From positions 1-64,000 of the forward strand of contig VHCN01000008.1 of assembly GCA_016871675.1 (NCBI GenBank): a DNA stretch of 64,000 nucleotides, in the 5' to 3' direction. Each line of letters begins with the position of its first letter. The stretch's first letter is position 1. Origin of the DNA: Verrucomicrobiota bacterium (GTDB lineage: Bacteria; Verrucomicrobiota; Verrucomicrobiia; Limisphaerales; VHCN01). Shown here piece by piece: positions 48,698-58,035 of the stretch. The position numbers and the translations under genes were made by a program. Under the pieces are notes generated by a model. The model searched no databases. It saw nothing but the letters and a program-made list of their open reading frames with translations, and was not told where the DNA came from.

Positions 48698-50620
48698 CTA
48701 CCGCCCGCTCCCGGCCGCCGACGGGTTCGAAGGCGTCGGCGCCTTCAACAACGCCGCCAGATTGTATTTCGTGTAGCGGCAGTGGGCCGCGGGATTCTGC
48801 GAGTCGGCGTTGGCGACCCAGAAGTCGAGCGTGTCGGGCGCGAAAAGGACGGAGTGGATGTTCGAGTCCATGCAGACGGGGCGGGTCATCAGGTCGCGCG
48901 CGCGGTCGGCGTCGAACCGGCCGAAGCCGGCCTTCACGCGGCGGGCGAGTTCCTCGTAGCGGTCGTCGGCGCTCATCAGCACGGCGTCCTTGATGGGATG
49001 CGGCAGCAGCGGGTGCGCCATGTTGGGCAGGACCACCTCGAACTTCGTCGGCGTGGCGGCGATGCCGACGGCGCGCTTCGATTTGGCGTCGGAGATGACG
49101 TAGTAGTATTCGCATGTGCGCGGGCCGCGGCGCATGATTTCGACGGCTTGATCGAGGGTGCCGGCGTTCTCCATGACTTCGCGCATGAGCTGTGCCATGG
49201 GTTTGCCATCCCAATTGCCTTCGCCGCGGCCGCCCATTTCGCCGATGGAGATGTGCCTCGCGTTCATCGCGGTGACGGAACCGACGAAGCCGGCGTAGCC
49301 GACGTTGACCCACGCGTGGCCGATGTCGGGCTGGAAGACCATCACCGTGGCGTTTTGCTCGAGGCCGACGCCCTTCATGTAGTCGAGCACGCGGCCGTGA
49401 TACATGCGGCCGCCGACGGTGGCGTCGCCGAAGATGGAGAAGCCGCTGCAATGAAACAGCTCGGGGAAGAAGTTGGCGAGCCGCGCCTCCTCGCGCTCGA
49501 CTCCGGCGGCTGCGGCGAGCGCGTCCATCTCGCGGAGGTAACGGGCGTCAATGAACCTGCCGATGCGCGCCTGGCATGACTCGATCTCGCCGAAGAACCA
49601 GCGGCCCTTGTCGAAGCTGCTGCCAACGCCGACGCCGTAAAGGACGCGGTCCACGAGGTCGCGGACTTCCTTCTTCATCAAAACGCCGTGCTGGCGGCCC
49701 ATGTCCTCGGGCGTGCCCTTGAGGAAGAGCACCTTCGTGCCGTCGTGAATCTCGAGCCGGCCCGCGCCCTCGGTGGCGACGAGTCGGCGTTCGGCGGTCA
49801 CGGGGCCGAGCGGGGGGATTTTGTCGGTGAGCATCGCGGGCGCGATGTCGAGGAAGCGCAGCAAGTGGCCGAGCGCGACAGGCTCGATCTTGTCGCCGGG
49901 CGCGGCGGCAAGTTTCCACGAGGCGGCGGGCGGGGCTTCACCGAGCGTCGCGTCGCGGAGTTCGAGGACGACGTCGAGTTTCTTGCCGTCGTTGTAGCCG
50001 ATGCGCGCGGGGAGGTGGTCGGACTTGCGGAGCCACAGCGAGAGCGTGAAGGGCTGGAGCTTGAAGGCCTCGAGCGCCTGCGGTTCGGGCCGCGCGACGA
50101 TGGCGTGGCAGTCCACGCCGCCCACGTGTTCATCCGGGCGCGCCTCGACTTTGAAGAGCAGCGGGAGGACGGCCATCTGGTCGCGCGGGAGCGGGAGCTT
50201 GAAGGGGCCGAGCTTCGACGCGTCCTTCTTTTCCGGCGCGGTGGCGAACTTCACGAGGCCGGGCTGGCCGATGACGCCGAACTTTTTCCCGGGCACGTAG
50301 GCCCACAGTTCATGGCCGTCGCGGCCGAGCGAGGCGCGCGTGCCGTTGACGTCGCCGGCGAGGCGCAGGCGGTCGGGCGCCTGGAACGCGAGGTCGAAGT
50401 CGCGCCCGATCAACATGTCGGGCGCGCCGGTGGCCTTGGTGAGTTTGACCGTGGCGGTGAAACTCCGCGCGGGCGCGCCGGCTGCGGGCTCGACGAGTGC
50501 GGTGAGTTGCTTCACCGCCGCGGTGAAGAGCCCGACGGGAGTCAGTGGCGTGTCCTGCGCGCGGGCGGCGAGCGTGAGGGCGAGGGCGATTGAGAGGAGG
50601 GCGGGGCGCAGGAGTTTCAT
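48698..50620 (-). CDS. LolA-like (DUF2092) domain fused to a C45-family peptidase/acyltransferase
   Basis: A 640-residue exported protein (ATG 50620; signal MKLLRPALLSIALALTLAARA). Residues about 25-270 look like a LolA/LppX/DUF2092 fold: RSFTATVKLTKATGAPDMLI, HELWAYVPGKKFGVIG, HLPARIGYNDGKKLDVVLEL. The C-terminal half is a C45 (acyl-CoA:6-APA acyltransferase-like, Ntn-hydrolase) domain. The candidate catalytic residue is C391 in FPELFHCSGFSIFGDATVGG. DYMKGVGLEQNATVMVFQPD and SVTAMNARHISIGEMGGRGE follow. C45 enzymes normally self-cleave just before the Cys; here a whole domain precedes it, so cleavage would release the LolA-like part. Substrate unknown. Confidence 0.8.
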   Translation of the reverse strand: MKLLRPALLSIALALTLAARAQDTPLTPVGLFTAAVKQLTALVEPAAGAPARSFTATVKLTKATGAPDMLIGRDFDLAFQAPDRLRLAGDVNGTRASLGRDGHELWAYVPGKKFGVIGQPGLVKFATAPEKKDASKLGPFKLPLPRDQMAVLPLLFKVEARPDEHVGGVDCHAIVARPEPQALEAFKLQPFTLSLWLRKSDHLPARIGYNDGKKLDVVLELRDATLGEAPPAASWKLAAAPGDKIEPVALGHLLRFLDIAPAMLTDKIPPLGPVTAERRLVATEGAGRLEIHDGTKVLFLKGTPEDMGRQHGVLMKKEVRDLVDRVLYGVGVGSSFDKGRWFFGEIESCQARIGRFIDARYLREMDALAAAAGVEREEARLANFFPELFHCSGFSIFGDATVGGRMYHGRVLDYMKGVGLEQNATVMVFQPDIGHAWVNVGYAGFVGSVTAMNARHISIGEMGGRGEGNWDGKPMAQLMREVMENAGTLDQAVEIMRRGPRTCEYYYVISDAKSKRAVGIAATPTKFEVVLPNMAHPLLPHPIKDAVLMSADDRYEELARRVKAGFGRFDADRARDLMTRPVCMDSNIHSVLFAPDTLDFWVANADSQNPAAHCRYTKYNLAALLKAPTPSNPSAAGSGR

Positions 50621-51043
50621 GGTCGGGATGGCTGGGTGGAGGCTATCGCGATCCGTGCAGTAGGGAAGCGGAATTCGTCCGCGCGACTCGGATGAAAGCG
50701 GTGGAACTCGCCGGAGGGCTCGGCGACGTTCGGCCCACCACGGCGGCCGTGTCACCTGAGGTGGGGGATGGGCGGTGCTCGGTTACCGCCGGCTGAAGCC
50801 GTGCTGTCCGACCCGTCGTCGTGGTTTGGACGCGATCTGGACTTGAGCCTGTTCGCGATCGGCGGCATGGCGTTCCTGCTGTTCCTGCGGCTGAAACGCG
50901 CGCTCACGACGCTGGAGGGGGCGCATCCTCGATGCGAACCTGGGCCTGAACCCACCCGGCACCGGCGCGTCGCCTCCTTTCAACCGAATGTTGGACTTGC
51001 CATTCCGCGACTCGTCCCTAGATTTGGCGGCTCTGTTTTTGAA
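50621..51043. other. Intergenic region upstream of yajC, no confident gene
   Basis: 423 bp between divergent genes. The yajC frame stays open upstream from about 50768 and includes a hydrophobic stretch (LSLFAIGGMAFLLFLRLKRA), but homologues of YajC do not have it and a promoter lies in between. It may be a remnant of a small membrane protein. Nothing else was recognised. Confidence 0.4.
50997..51024 (+). promoter_or_regulatory. Promoter candidate for yajC-secDF
   Basis: TTGCCA (50997-51002), a 16-bp spacer and TAGATT (51019-51024), 19 bp before the ATG at 51044. Confidence 0.45.
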
Positions 51044-51391
51044 ATGACCATGCTCAACGACTTGTCCTGCCTGCTCGCGTTCTCGCCCCCGCCCCAGCCG
51101 GGGCAGAAGCCCCCGCCCATCTGGGTCACGCTCGCCCCGATCCTCTTCATGGTCGTCATCATGTATTGGATCATGATCCGTCCGCAGCAGAAGGAACAAA
51201 AGCGGCGCGAGGCGATGATCAAGGCGCTCAAGAAAGGCGACCGGGTCGTCACCAGCAGCGGCATCGTCGCCGTGGTCGTCACCATCAAGGAGAAAAGCAT
51301 CACCCTCCGGTCGGATGAGGCGAAGTTTGAGGTGCTCAAGTCCGCCGTGACCGACGTCACGGAGGTCGCCTCGGAACCCGCGAAGCCCTGA
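51044..51391 (+). CDS. yajC: Preprotein translocase accessory subunit YajC
   Basis: A 115-residue protein (ATG at 51044; 51050 is an alternative). One transmembrane helix (WVTLAPILFMVVIMYWIMIR) is followed by the family signature RPQQKEQKRREAMIKALKKG and DRVVTSSGIVAVVVTIKEKS. It associates with SecDF and the SecYEG channel in the inner membrane. The secDF gene follows 16 bp downstream, the usual arrangement. Confidence 0.95.
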   Translation: MTMLNDLSCLLAFSPPPQPGQKPPPIWVTLAPILFMVVIMYWIMIRPQQKEQKRREAMIKALKKGDRVVTSSGIVAVVVTIKEKSITLRSDEAKFEVLKSAVTDVTEVASEPAKP

Positions 51392-51407
51392 GCAGTTCCC
51401 CCTTTCT

Positions 51408-53978
51408 ATGCCCCGCAACAACACCTGGCGGCTGCTGGCGGCCCTCTTTGCCATCGGCTTCTCGCTTTACAGCGTTTACCCGCCGACGAACCGCGACTTG
51501 GTGCAGGTCTTTCAGGAGCGGGCGGCGGGGCCGGACGCCAATTTCGCCTCGATCGTCGAGCGCGCGCGCAAGCTCCAGACCGAGAAGCCGGGCAACACGT
51601 TCGGCAACCTCGTCGCGGCCGTCGGCACCAACGACCTCACGCGCTACTTCCCTTTCAAAGTCCGCGGGCAGAAGAACCCCAACCTCGCCATCCTCTACCG
51701 GCTCCAGCGCGAGGCCGCGGGCAAGATCCGGCTTGGACTCGATTTGCAGGGCGGCGTGTCCTTCACCGTGCGCATGGACCTGACGCGGTTGGAGGTGGAC
51801 GAGAAGGGCAAGACGAACATCGTCAGCCGCGGCGTCACCCATGCGCTCGCCATCGAGAACGCCGTCGAAGTCCTCCGCAAGCGCGTGGACTCACTCGGCG
51901 TGGCCGAGCCGCTCATCCAGCCGGCCGGCGAGGACCGCATCGTGGTGCAACTGCCGGGCATCGAGGAATCCGTGATGGCGATGGCGCGGCAGAACATCCA
52001 GCGCGCGGCGTTCCTCGAGTTCCGCATGCTCCGGCCGGACAGCGACGAGCTCATCCGCCAGGGCTACACGTCTTTCCCCGGATACGAGCGGATGAAGTTG
52101 CTCCACCAGAAAGGCAAGCCCGACGAGCGCGCCGAGGAAGTGTTCGTCAAGGTCAAGGCCGAGCTCGGCCTGTCCGGCAAGCACGTGGCGCGGGCCTTCC
52201 ACAGCCGGCACCACGTCAACAACGACCCGATCATCATCCTGCGCTTCGACACCGAGGGCGCGCAGCTGTTCGGCGACATCACCAAGGACAACGTAGGCCA
52301 GCGGTTCGGCATCGTGCTCGACGGCGAGTTGCTGTCCGCGCCGGTGATCCGCGAGCCGATCCTCGGGGGGAGTTGCGAGATCAGCGGGAGCTTCGACTTG
52401 AAGGAAGCCGCCGAACTCGCCAGCGCGCTCGAAAACCCGCTGGAAGCCCCCCTGTCCATCGAGGAGGAAGTCAGCGTCACGCCCTCGCTCGGCAAGGACA
52501 CGATCGAGGCGGGCATCAAATCCGCGATCTACGGCGTGATCGCCGTCGGCGTGTTCATGCTCGTTTATTACATGCTCTCCGGGCTCATCGCGAACGCGGC
52601 GTTGGTCATCAACATCCTCATCCTTCTCGGCGTGATGTGTTCCATCGGCACCACGCTGACCCTGCCGGGCATCGCGGGCATCGTGCTCACCATCGGCATG
52701 GCGGTGGACGCGAACGTGCTCATCTACGAGCGCATCCGCGAGGAACTGGCGGCCGGCAAGTCCCTCCGCGGCGCGATCAACGCCGGCTACGCGCGGGCCT
52801 TCGCGACCATCTTCGACTCGAACCTCACCACGCTCATCGCCTCGGTTCTGCTCATCTACCTCGGCACCGGGCCGGTGAAGGGCTTTGGCGTCACACTCAC
52901 CATTGGCATCACGGTGAGCATGTTCACCGCGCTCATCATCACGCGCCTCATGTTCGACTTCCTCCTCGCGCGCGGCCTGATCAAGAGCCTGCCGATGTTC
53001 CAAATCTTCCGCGACGCGAACTACAACTTCATGAAGTTCGCCAGGCCCGCGTTCATCGCGTCGTGGAGCCTCATCCTCGTCGGCCTCGTCTACGGCGTCG
53101 GCTTCCGTGGCGCGAGCGTGCTCGGCCACGAGATGCGCGGCGGCGACGAACTCTTCTTCACGTTCGCGAAGAAGGTCGAGGACCTGGAGAAAATCCGCGC
53201 CGTCGTCACCGCGGTGAAGTTCACGGATGCCAAAGGCAGGGAACATCAGGTCAAGGACGCGCTGCTCCAGTATCAGAAATCCCCCGGCGACAATTCCGAG
53301 CGCCTGCGCGTGACCGTGCTCGCGGGCGCGGGCAAGGCCGTCGCCGACTCGATCATCAAGGCGTTCCCGGACGAGAAATTCACCAACAACCAGCTCCGCA
53401 GCGTCGGCCCGACGGTCGGCGGGGAGATCCTGCGCACCGCGCTGTGGGCGGTGGTCCTGGCGCTGTTCGGCATCCTCGTTTACGTCGCGTTCCGATACGA
53501 ATTCTCGTTCGCGCTCGGCGCCGTCATCGCCATCTGCCACGACATCCTGATGACGCTGGGCATCTACTTCCTCGCCGGGCGCGAGCTCAACGGCACCGTG
53601 GTCGCGGCGCTGCTCACGATCATCGGCTTCTCCATCAACGACACCATCGTGATCTTCGACCGCATCCGCGAAGACCTGAAACTCGGCATCCGCGGCAGCT
53701 TCACCGAGCTGATGAACATCGCGCTCAACCAGACGCTCAGCCGCACGTTCATCACGTCCGGCACCGTGTTCGTCGCCACCGCGTCGCTCTACTGGTTCGG
53801 CGGCGGCGTCATCAACGACTTCGCCTTCACGTTCCTCTGGGGCATCATCATCGGCACCTACTCCTCCATTTACATCGCGAGCGCGTTTGTGCTCTGGTGG
53901 CACAAGGGCAAGCGCCCCGCGCTCGGCGGCACGGCGATGACCGCCGCGCCCGAGGCGGCGGAAGCCGCCAGGGCGTGA
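51408..53978 (+). CDS. secDF: Protein translocase SecDF (fused SecD and SecF)
   Basis: An 856-residue fusion. SecD half: first transmembrane helix (LLAALFAIGFSLYSVYP), the GLDLQGGVSFTVRMD motif, the large periplasmic domain (VDSLGVAEPLIQPAGEDRIV), and five more helices with GMAVDANVLIYERIREELAAG. SecF half from about residue 545: GGDELFFTFAKK, a short periplasmic loop, then helices with IGFSINDTIVIFDRIREDL. It uses the proton gradient to complete export through SecYEG. The single-gene fusion is known from several phyla. The many Sec-type signal peptides in this window depend on it. Confidence 0.96.
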   Translation: MPRNNTWRLLAALFAIGFSLYSVYPPTNRDLVQVFQERAAGPDANFASIVERARKLQTEKPGNTFGNLVAAVGTNDLTRYFPFKVRGQKNPNLAILYRLQREAAGKIRLGLDLQGGVSFTVRMDLTRLEVDEKGKTNIVSRGVTHALAIENAVEVLRKRVDSLGVAEPLIQPAGEDRIVVQLPGIEESVMAMARQNIQRAAFLEFRMLRPDSDELIRQGYTSFPGYERMKLLHQKGKPDERAEEVFVKVKAELGLSGKHVARAFHSRHHVNNDPIIILRFDTEGAQLFGDITKDNVGQRFGIVLDGELLSAPVIREPILGGSCEISGSFDLKEAAELASALENPLEAPLSIEEEVSVTPSLGKDTIEAGIKSAIYGVIAVGVFMLVYYMLSGLIANAALVINILILLGVMCSIGTTLTLPGIAGIVLTIGMAVDANVLIYERIREELAAGKSLRGAINAGYARAFATIFDSNLTTLIASVLLIYLGTGPVKGFGVTLTIGITVSMFTALIITRLMFDFLLARGLIKSLPMFQIFRDANYNFMKFARPAFIASWSLILVGLVYGVGFRGASVLGHEMRGGDELFFTFAKKVEDLEKIRAVVTAVKFTDAKGREHQVKDALLQYQKSPGDNSERLRVTVLAGAGKAVADSIIKAFPDEKFTNNQLRSVGPTVGGEILRTALWAVVLALFGILVYVAFRYEFSFALGAVIAICHDILMTLGIYFLAGRELNGTVVAALLTIIGFSINDTIVIFDRIREDLKLGIRGSFTELMNIALNQTLSRTFITSGTVFVATASLYWFGGGVINDFAFTFLWGIIIGTYSSIYIASAFVLWWHKGKRPALGGTAMTAAPEAAEAARA

Positions 53979-54055
53979 GTCGGTCGCTGCCTCGCCCCGG
54001 ACTTCGCGCGAGCTGACCTGGCGGGGGCCGGGCCATGTAAACCGGATCCAAAGTC

Positions 54056-55033
54056 ATGGACACCATGCCTGCATTCCTGCTGGCCCTTGTAGAGATCACG
54101 CCCCTGCACTACGCCGTCTTCATCGGCGGCGTCCTGGTGTTCCTCGCGCTTGACCTCGGCGTCTTCCACCGCAAGGCGCACGCCGTCACCTTCCGCGAGG
54201 CGTTTGCGTGGACGCTTGTGTTCTTCACGCTGGCCATGGGGTTCGCCGCGGCGCTCGTGCCGATGCGGGGCCGGGGCGAGGCGCTCGAGTTCGTCACCGG
54301 TTACATCATCGAACTCTCGCTCTCGATGGACAACGTGTTTGTCATCGCGCTCATCTTCGCCTACTTCCGCGTGCCGCCCGAGTTGCAGCATCGCGTGCTC
54401 TTCTGGGGAATCCTCGGCGCGCTCGTAATGCGCGGGCTGATGATCTGGGGCGGCGCGGTGCTGGTCTCCCGGTTCCACGGTGTGTTGTATCTGTTCGGCG
54501 GCTTCCTGCTCTTCACCGGCGTGAAGATGCTCTTCGTGGACGACGACGGCGTGCACCCGGAGAAGAACCCGGTGCTGAATCTCACGCGGCGGCTTTACCC
54601 GGTGACACGCGAGTTCGAGGGCGACCGCTTCATAACGCGCCTGGACGGCCGGCGCGCGCTCACGCCGCTGGCGCTGGTGCTGTTGATGGTGGAGACGACC
54701 GACCTCGTGTTCGCCGTGGACTCGATCCCCGCGATCTTCGCCGTCACCGAGAAGCCGTTCATCATTTTCACCTCAAACGTCTTCGCCATCCTCGGCCTGC
54801 GCTCGCTCTACTTCGTGCTCGCGGGCGCGATCCGTTACTTCCGCTACCTCAAGATCGGCCTCGCGCTCGTGCTCGCCTTCATCGGCCTGAAAATGCTCGT
54901 CAAACCCTGGCTGGACATCCCGACCGGCGCGTCGCTGCTTGTCGTTGGCGCGCTGATCCTGTTGTCCGTCCTGCTCTCAATCCTCGCGTTGCGGGCCAGT
55001 CCTCCGGCGGACCCGCCGCCGCCGGCTGCATGA
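54056..55033 (+). CDS. TerC family integral membrane protein (Alx/TerC type)
   Basis: A 325-residue protein with eight to nine transmembrane helices. Conserved acidic membrane residues are visible in IIELSLSMDNVFVIALIFAY and VETTDLVFAVDSIPAIFAVT, both diagnostic of TerC/Alx, a family implicated in manganese export and metallation of secreted enzymes. The start at 54056 is the first of two ATGs (54062 is the other). The stop overlaps recJ by 4 bp. The 77 bp upstream are too short for a yybP-ykoY Mn riboswitch. It may supply metal to exported enzymes here; that is inference. Confidence 0.92.
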   Translation: MDTMPAFLLALVEITPLHYAVFIGGVLVFLALDLGVFHRKAHAVTFREAFAWTLVFFTLAMGFAAALVPMRGRGEALEFVTGYIIELSLSMDNVFVIALIFAYFRVPPELQHRVLFWGILGALVMRGLMIWGGAVLVSRFHGVLYLFGGFLLFTGVKMLFVDDDGVHPEKNPVLNLTRRLYPVTREFEGDRFITRLDGRRALTPLALVLLMVETTDLVFAVDSIPAIFAVTEKPFIIFTSNVFAILGLRSLYFVLAGAIRYFRYLKIGLALVLAFIGLKMLVKPWLDIPTGASLLVVGALILLSVLLSILALRASPPADPPPPAA

Positions 55034-56793
55034 AATCCCGCTGGACTCTGGCCCCGCCGCAACCCCTGCTCGCGGAGCCGCTCGCGCGCGAGCTGGGCCT
55101 CTCGCCGCTGATGATCCAGTGCCTCCTCAACCGCGGCCAGTCCGATGCGGCGTCCATCCGGCAGTTTCTCGGGCCGCGCCTGCGCCAGCTTGCCGATCCC
55201 TTCCTGCTGCCCGACATGGACCGTGCGGTCGACCGCCTGCGGCTCGCGCGCGAACGCGCCGAGCCGCTCGTCATCTTTGGCGACTACGACGTGGACGGCG
55301 TCACCTCGACCGCGCTGCTCCACGAAGTGCTCTCGTCTCTCGGCTGGACTGTGCATCCCTACCTGCCACATCGCATGGACGAAGGCTACGGCCTCACGCG
55401 CGACGCCGTGGAGAACTGCCTCAACAAGTTCCCCGTCAAACTTCTGCTCGCGGTGGACTGCGGCTCGACCGCAGTCGAGACCATCGCGTGGCTTCGCGAA
55501 CGCGGCGTGGATGTGATCGTCCTCGACCACCACCAGGTCTCTTCGCCGCCGCCCGGAGCCGTGGCACTCGTGAATCCGCAGCGGCGCGGGGAACAGCCGG
55601 ACTTCCACGAACTCTGCTCCGCCGGACTCGCCTTCAAGCTCGCGCACGCGCTCGTCAAGCGCGCGCGGGAACTCGGCCTCCCCGGCGCGGACGCGTTTGA
55701 CGTGCGGCCGCTGCTCGACCTCGTTGCGCTCGGGACCATCGCCGACCTTGTCCCGCTCCGGCACGAGAACCGCATCCTCATCACGGCCGGACTCGAGCGG
55801 CTCAACGCCACGCCGCGGCCCGGGCTCGTCGCGCTCAAGCGCGTCGCGCAGGTCCGCGAGCCGGTCGGCACCTACGACGTCGGCTTCCAACTCGGCCCGC
55901 GCCTCAACGCCGCCGGCCGGCTCGAGACCGCGACCGCCGCGCTCGACCTCCTGCTCGCGCCCGACCTCGCGACGGCCGAGCCGCTCGCCCGCGGGCTCGA
56001 CGCGCGCAACCGCGAACGCCAGCAAATCGAGCGCGCCATCGCGGACGACGTCACCGGCGCGGTGCGCGCGCGCTTCAACCCGGAGACGGACTTCGTGATC
56101 GTCGAGGGGCAGTTGCTCTGGCACATCGGCGTCGTCGGCATTGTCGCCTCGCGCGTGCAGAGGGCCTTTCACCGGCCGACGATCATCCTCGGGGGCGACG
56201 CGCACGAGTGGCGCGGCTCCGGCCGGAGCATCGAGGGCTTCGATCTCGCGGCCGCGTTGCGCGAATGCGATGACCTGCTCGCGCGCCACGGCGGGCACGC
56301 GATGGCCGCGGGGCTCTCGCTGAAGCCCTCAAACGTGGACGCGCTGCGCGCCCGCTTGAACGAGCTGGCCCGCCGCGCGCTCACGGCCGAGCAACTTCAA
56401 CCCGAAGTCCGGCTCGACGCCGAGACGTCACTCGGCGAGTTGAGCCTCGGCCAACTTGCCGAGCTGGAGCGGCTTCAACCGACGGGGCAGGCGAATCCCG
56501 CCGTGAGCCTCGTCGCGCGGAACCTCTCGCTCGCGCGCCCCGTGTTTCGAATGGGCGGCGAGAAGCAGCATGCCCGTCTGCACGTGACCGATGGGCGCGA
56601 TACCCGGCAGGCCGTGATGTGGAATGTCGCCGACCCGGAACTGCCCGCGGGCCGGTTCGACCTCGCATTCTCGCCGCAGATCAACGAGTTCAACGGCACG
56701 CGCACCGTGCAGTTGAAAGTTCTCGACTGGCGCGAGGCGCGCGCGTCCGGCGACCGTGGATTCTCTTCCGCCGCGAGCCGGGTTGTGCTTTGA
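55030..56793 (+). CDS. recJ: Single-stranded-DNA exonuclease RecJ
   Basis: 587 residues starting at 55030, within the TerC stop. DHH-family motifs: FGDYDVDGVTSTALLHEVLS (about 79-98), LLAVDCGSTA, and D166-H167-H168 in VIVLDHHQVSSPPPG. Also QLGPRLNAAGRLETATAALD and a DHHA1 domain with GSGRSIEGFDLAAALRECDD and ARHGGHAMAAGLSL, followed by the C-terminal OB-fold. It degrades single-stranded DNA 5' to 3' in recombination and mismatch repair. Length and motifs are normal. Coupled to terC by position only. Confidence 0.96.
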   Translation: MKSRWTLAPPQPLLAEPLARELGLSPLMIQCLLNRGQSDAASIRQFLGPRLRQLADPFLLPDMDRAVDRLRLARERAEPLVIFGDYDVDGVTSTALLHEVLSSLGWTVHPYLPHRMDEGYGLTRDAVENCLNKFPVKLLLAVDCGSTAVETIAWLRERGVDVIVLDHHQVSSPPPGAVALVNPQRRGEQPDFHELCSAGLAFKLAHALVKRARELGLPGADAFDVRPLLDLVALGTIADLVPLRHENRILITAGLERLNATPRPGLVALKRVAQVREPVGTYDVGFQLGPRLNAAGRLETATAALDLLLAPDLATAEPLARGLDARNRERQQIERAIADDVTGAVRARFNPETDFVIVEGQLLWHIGVVGIVASRVQRAFHRPTIILGGDAHEWRGSGRSIEGFDLAAALRECDDLLARHGGHAMAAGLSLKPSNVDALRARLNELARRALTAEQLQPEVRLDAETSLGELSLGQLAELERLQPTGQANPAVSLVARNLSLARPVFRMGGEKQHARLHVTDGRDTRQAVMWNVADPELPAGRFDLAFSPQINEFNGTRTVQLKVLDWREARASGDRGFSSAASRVVL

Positions 56794-56812
56794 TGCGCGC
56801 GTGCTGATCAAG

Positions 56813-57994
56813 ATGCCGCTGTTCCAGCCCGTGCGCGCCCCGAAGCGGCCGGCGAGGCGGGGACGGCTGCTTCTCATCGCGCTTGCCGTGTGCGGCGCGC
56901 CATTTCTGGCATGGCATTTTCGGAAGCCGATCCTCGCATGGTTCACGCCGCCCGAGGTCCAGCCTCAGCCGGTCGCGAAGGCGACAAACACCCCGCCCGC
57001 CCTCGCCGCCCGGACGAATGTCGTCCCCGTGCCGCACGTGCCGGCGACGAACCCCGTCATCGCGCGCCTCGACACGAATCCGCCCCCGGCGAAGTCCACC
57101 AACACATCCCTTGCCGCGACGAACCGCGTCGAGTCGGGCAAGTTCGCGTGGCCGATGCTCGAGGCGCAACTCGCGCTCGACCGCGCGGGCTTTTCATCGG
57201 GCTCGATGGACGGGCAGTTTGGTCCGCAGACGCGCGCGGCGCTGCGGGCGTTCCAATCGCGCGAGGGGCTCAAACCCACCGGCGGCCTGGACAGCGAGAC
57301 GCAGGCGCGGCTTCAACTGACCGTGCCGCCGCTCGTGACCTACACGGTGACGAGCAACGACCTCGCGCGACTTCAACCGCTCAGCACGACGTGGCTCGGC
57401 AAGTCGCAGCAAGGCGCGCTCGATTACGAATCGATCCTCGAACTCGTCGCCGAGCGCAGCCACGCGCATCCGATCCTCATCCGGCGGCTCAACCCGGACT
57501 TGAATTGGACCAACCTCACCGCCGGGACGCCCGTGCAGGTGCTGAACGTGGGCGCGCCGGCGTTTCGCTCGAAAGCCGCGTGGGTCACCATCCATCTGGC
57601 GGGCAAGACGCTGCAGGCGTTCGACGCGGGCACGAACCTGCTCGCGCATTTCCCGTGCAGCATCGCGCAGCGCGTCGAGAAGCGGCCGACGGGCGAGCTG
57701 AACGTGGTCGCGGCGGCGGCGAATCCGAACTACACGTTCGACCCGGAGGTTTTCCCCGAGTCCGCCGAGGCCCGGCAACTGAAGACCAAGCTGATTCTCC
57801 CGCCGGGCCCGAACAACCCGGTGGGCTCGGCCTGGGTGAGCCTCAACCGGCCCGGATACGGCATCCACGGCACGGCAAAGCCCGAGGACGTCGGGCGCAC
57901 GGAGTCGCACGGCTGCTTCCGGCTGTCGAACTGGAACGCGGAACTCCTGCTCAAGCTCGTGTCGCTCGGCACGCCCGTGCTCGTGGTGGAGTGA
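56813..57994 (+). CDS. Peptidoglycan-binding L,D-transpeptidase (YkuD)
   Basis: 393 residues; ATG at 56813 (GTG at 56801 possible). A signal-anchor helix (LLLIALAVCGAPFLAWHF) is followed by a Pro/Thr/Asn-rich stretch. Next is a PG_binding_1 domain (AQLALDRAGFSSGSMDGQFG), a LysM-like spacer (RRLNPDLNWTNLTAGTPVQV) and a YkuD domain. Catalytic residues H366 and C368 lie in TESHGCFRLSNW, preceded by IHGTAKPEDVGR. It cross-links peptidoglycan 3-3 or attaches proteins. The gene follows recJ by 19 bp. Confidence 0.93.
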   Translation: MPLFQPVRAPKRPARRGRLLLIALAVCGAPFLAWHFRKPILAWFTPPEVQPQPVAKATNTPPALAARTNVVPVPHVPATNPVIARLDTNPPPAKSTNTSLAATNRVESGKFAWPMLEAQLALDRAGFSSGSMDGQFGPQTRAALRAFQSREGLKPTGGLDSETQARLQLTVPPLVTYTVTSNDLARLQPLSTTWLGKSQQGALDYESILELVAERSHAHPILIRRLNPDLNWTNLTAGTPVQVLNVGAPAFRSKAAWVTIHLAGKTLQAFDAGTNLLAHFPCSIAQRVEKRPTGELNVVAAAANPNYTFDPEVFPESAEARQLKTKLILPPGPNNPVGSAWVSLNRPGYGIHGTAKPEDVGRTESHGCFRLSNWNAELLLKLVSLGTPVLVVE

Positions 57995-58035
57995 GGCGCA
58001 CTGTCGGTTCCCGGCGGGCGGGAGCTTCGGGCAAA

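Noticed and set aside
50768-51043. N-terminal extension of YajC or a small upstream membrane protein
   Set aside because: YajC homologues start near the ATG at 51044 and a promoter lies at 50997-51024. The hydrophobic stretch alone is not enough to call a gene.
53979-54055. Mn-sensing yybP-ykoY riboswitch before the TerC-type gene
   Set aside because: Only 77 bp separate secDF from the gene, too short, and no characteristic fold was seen.
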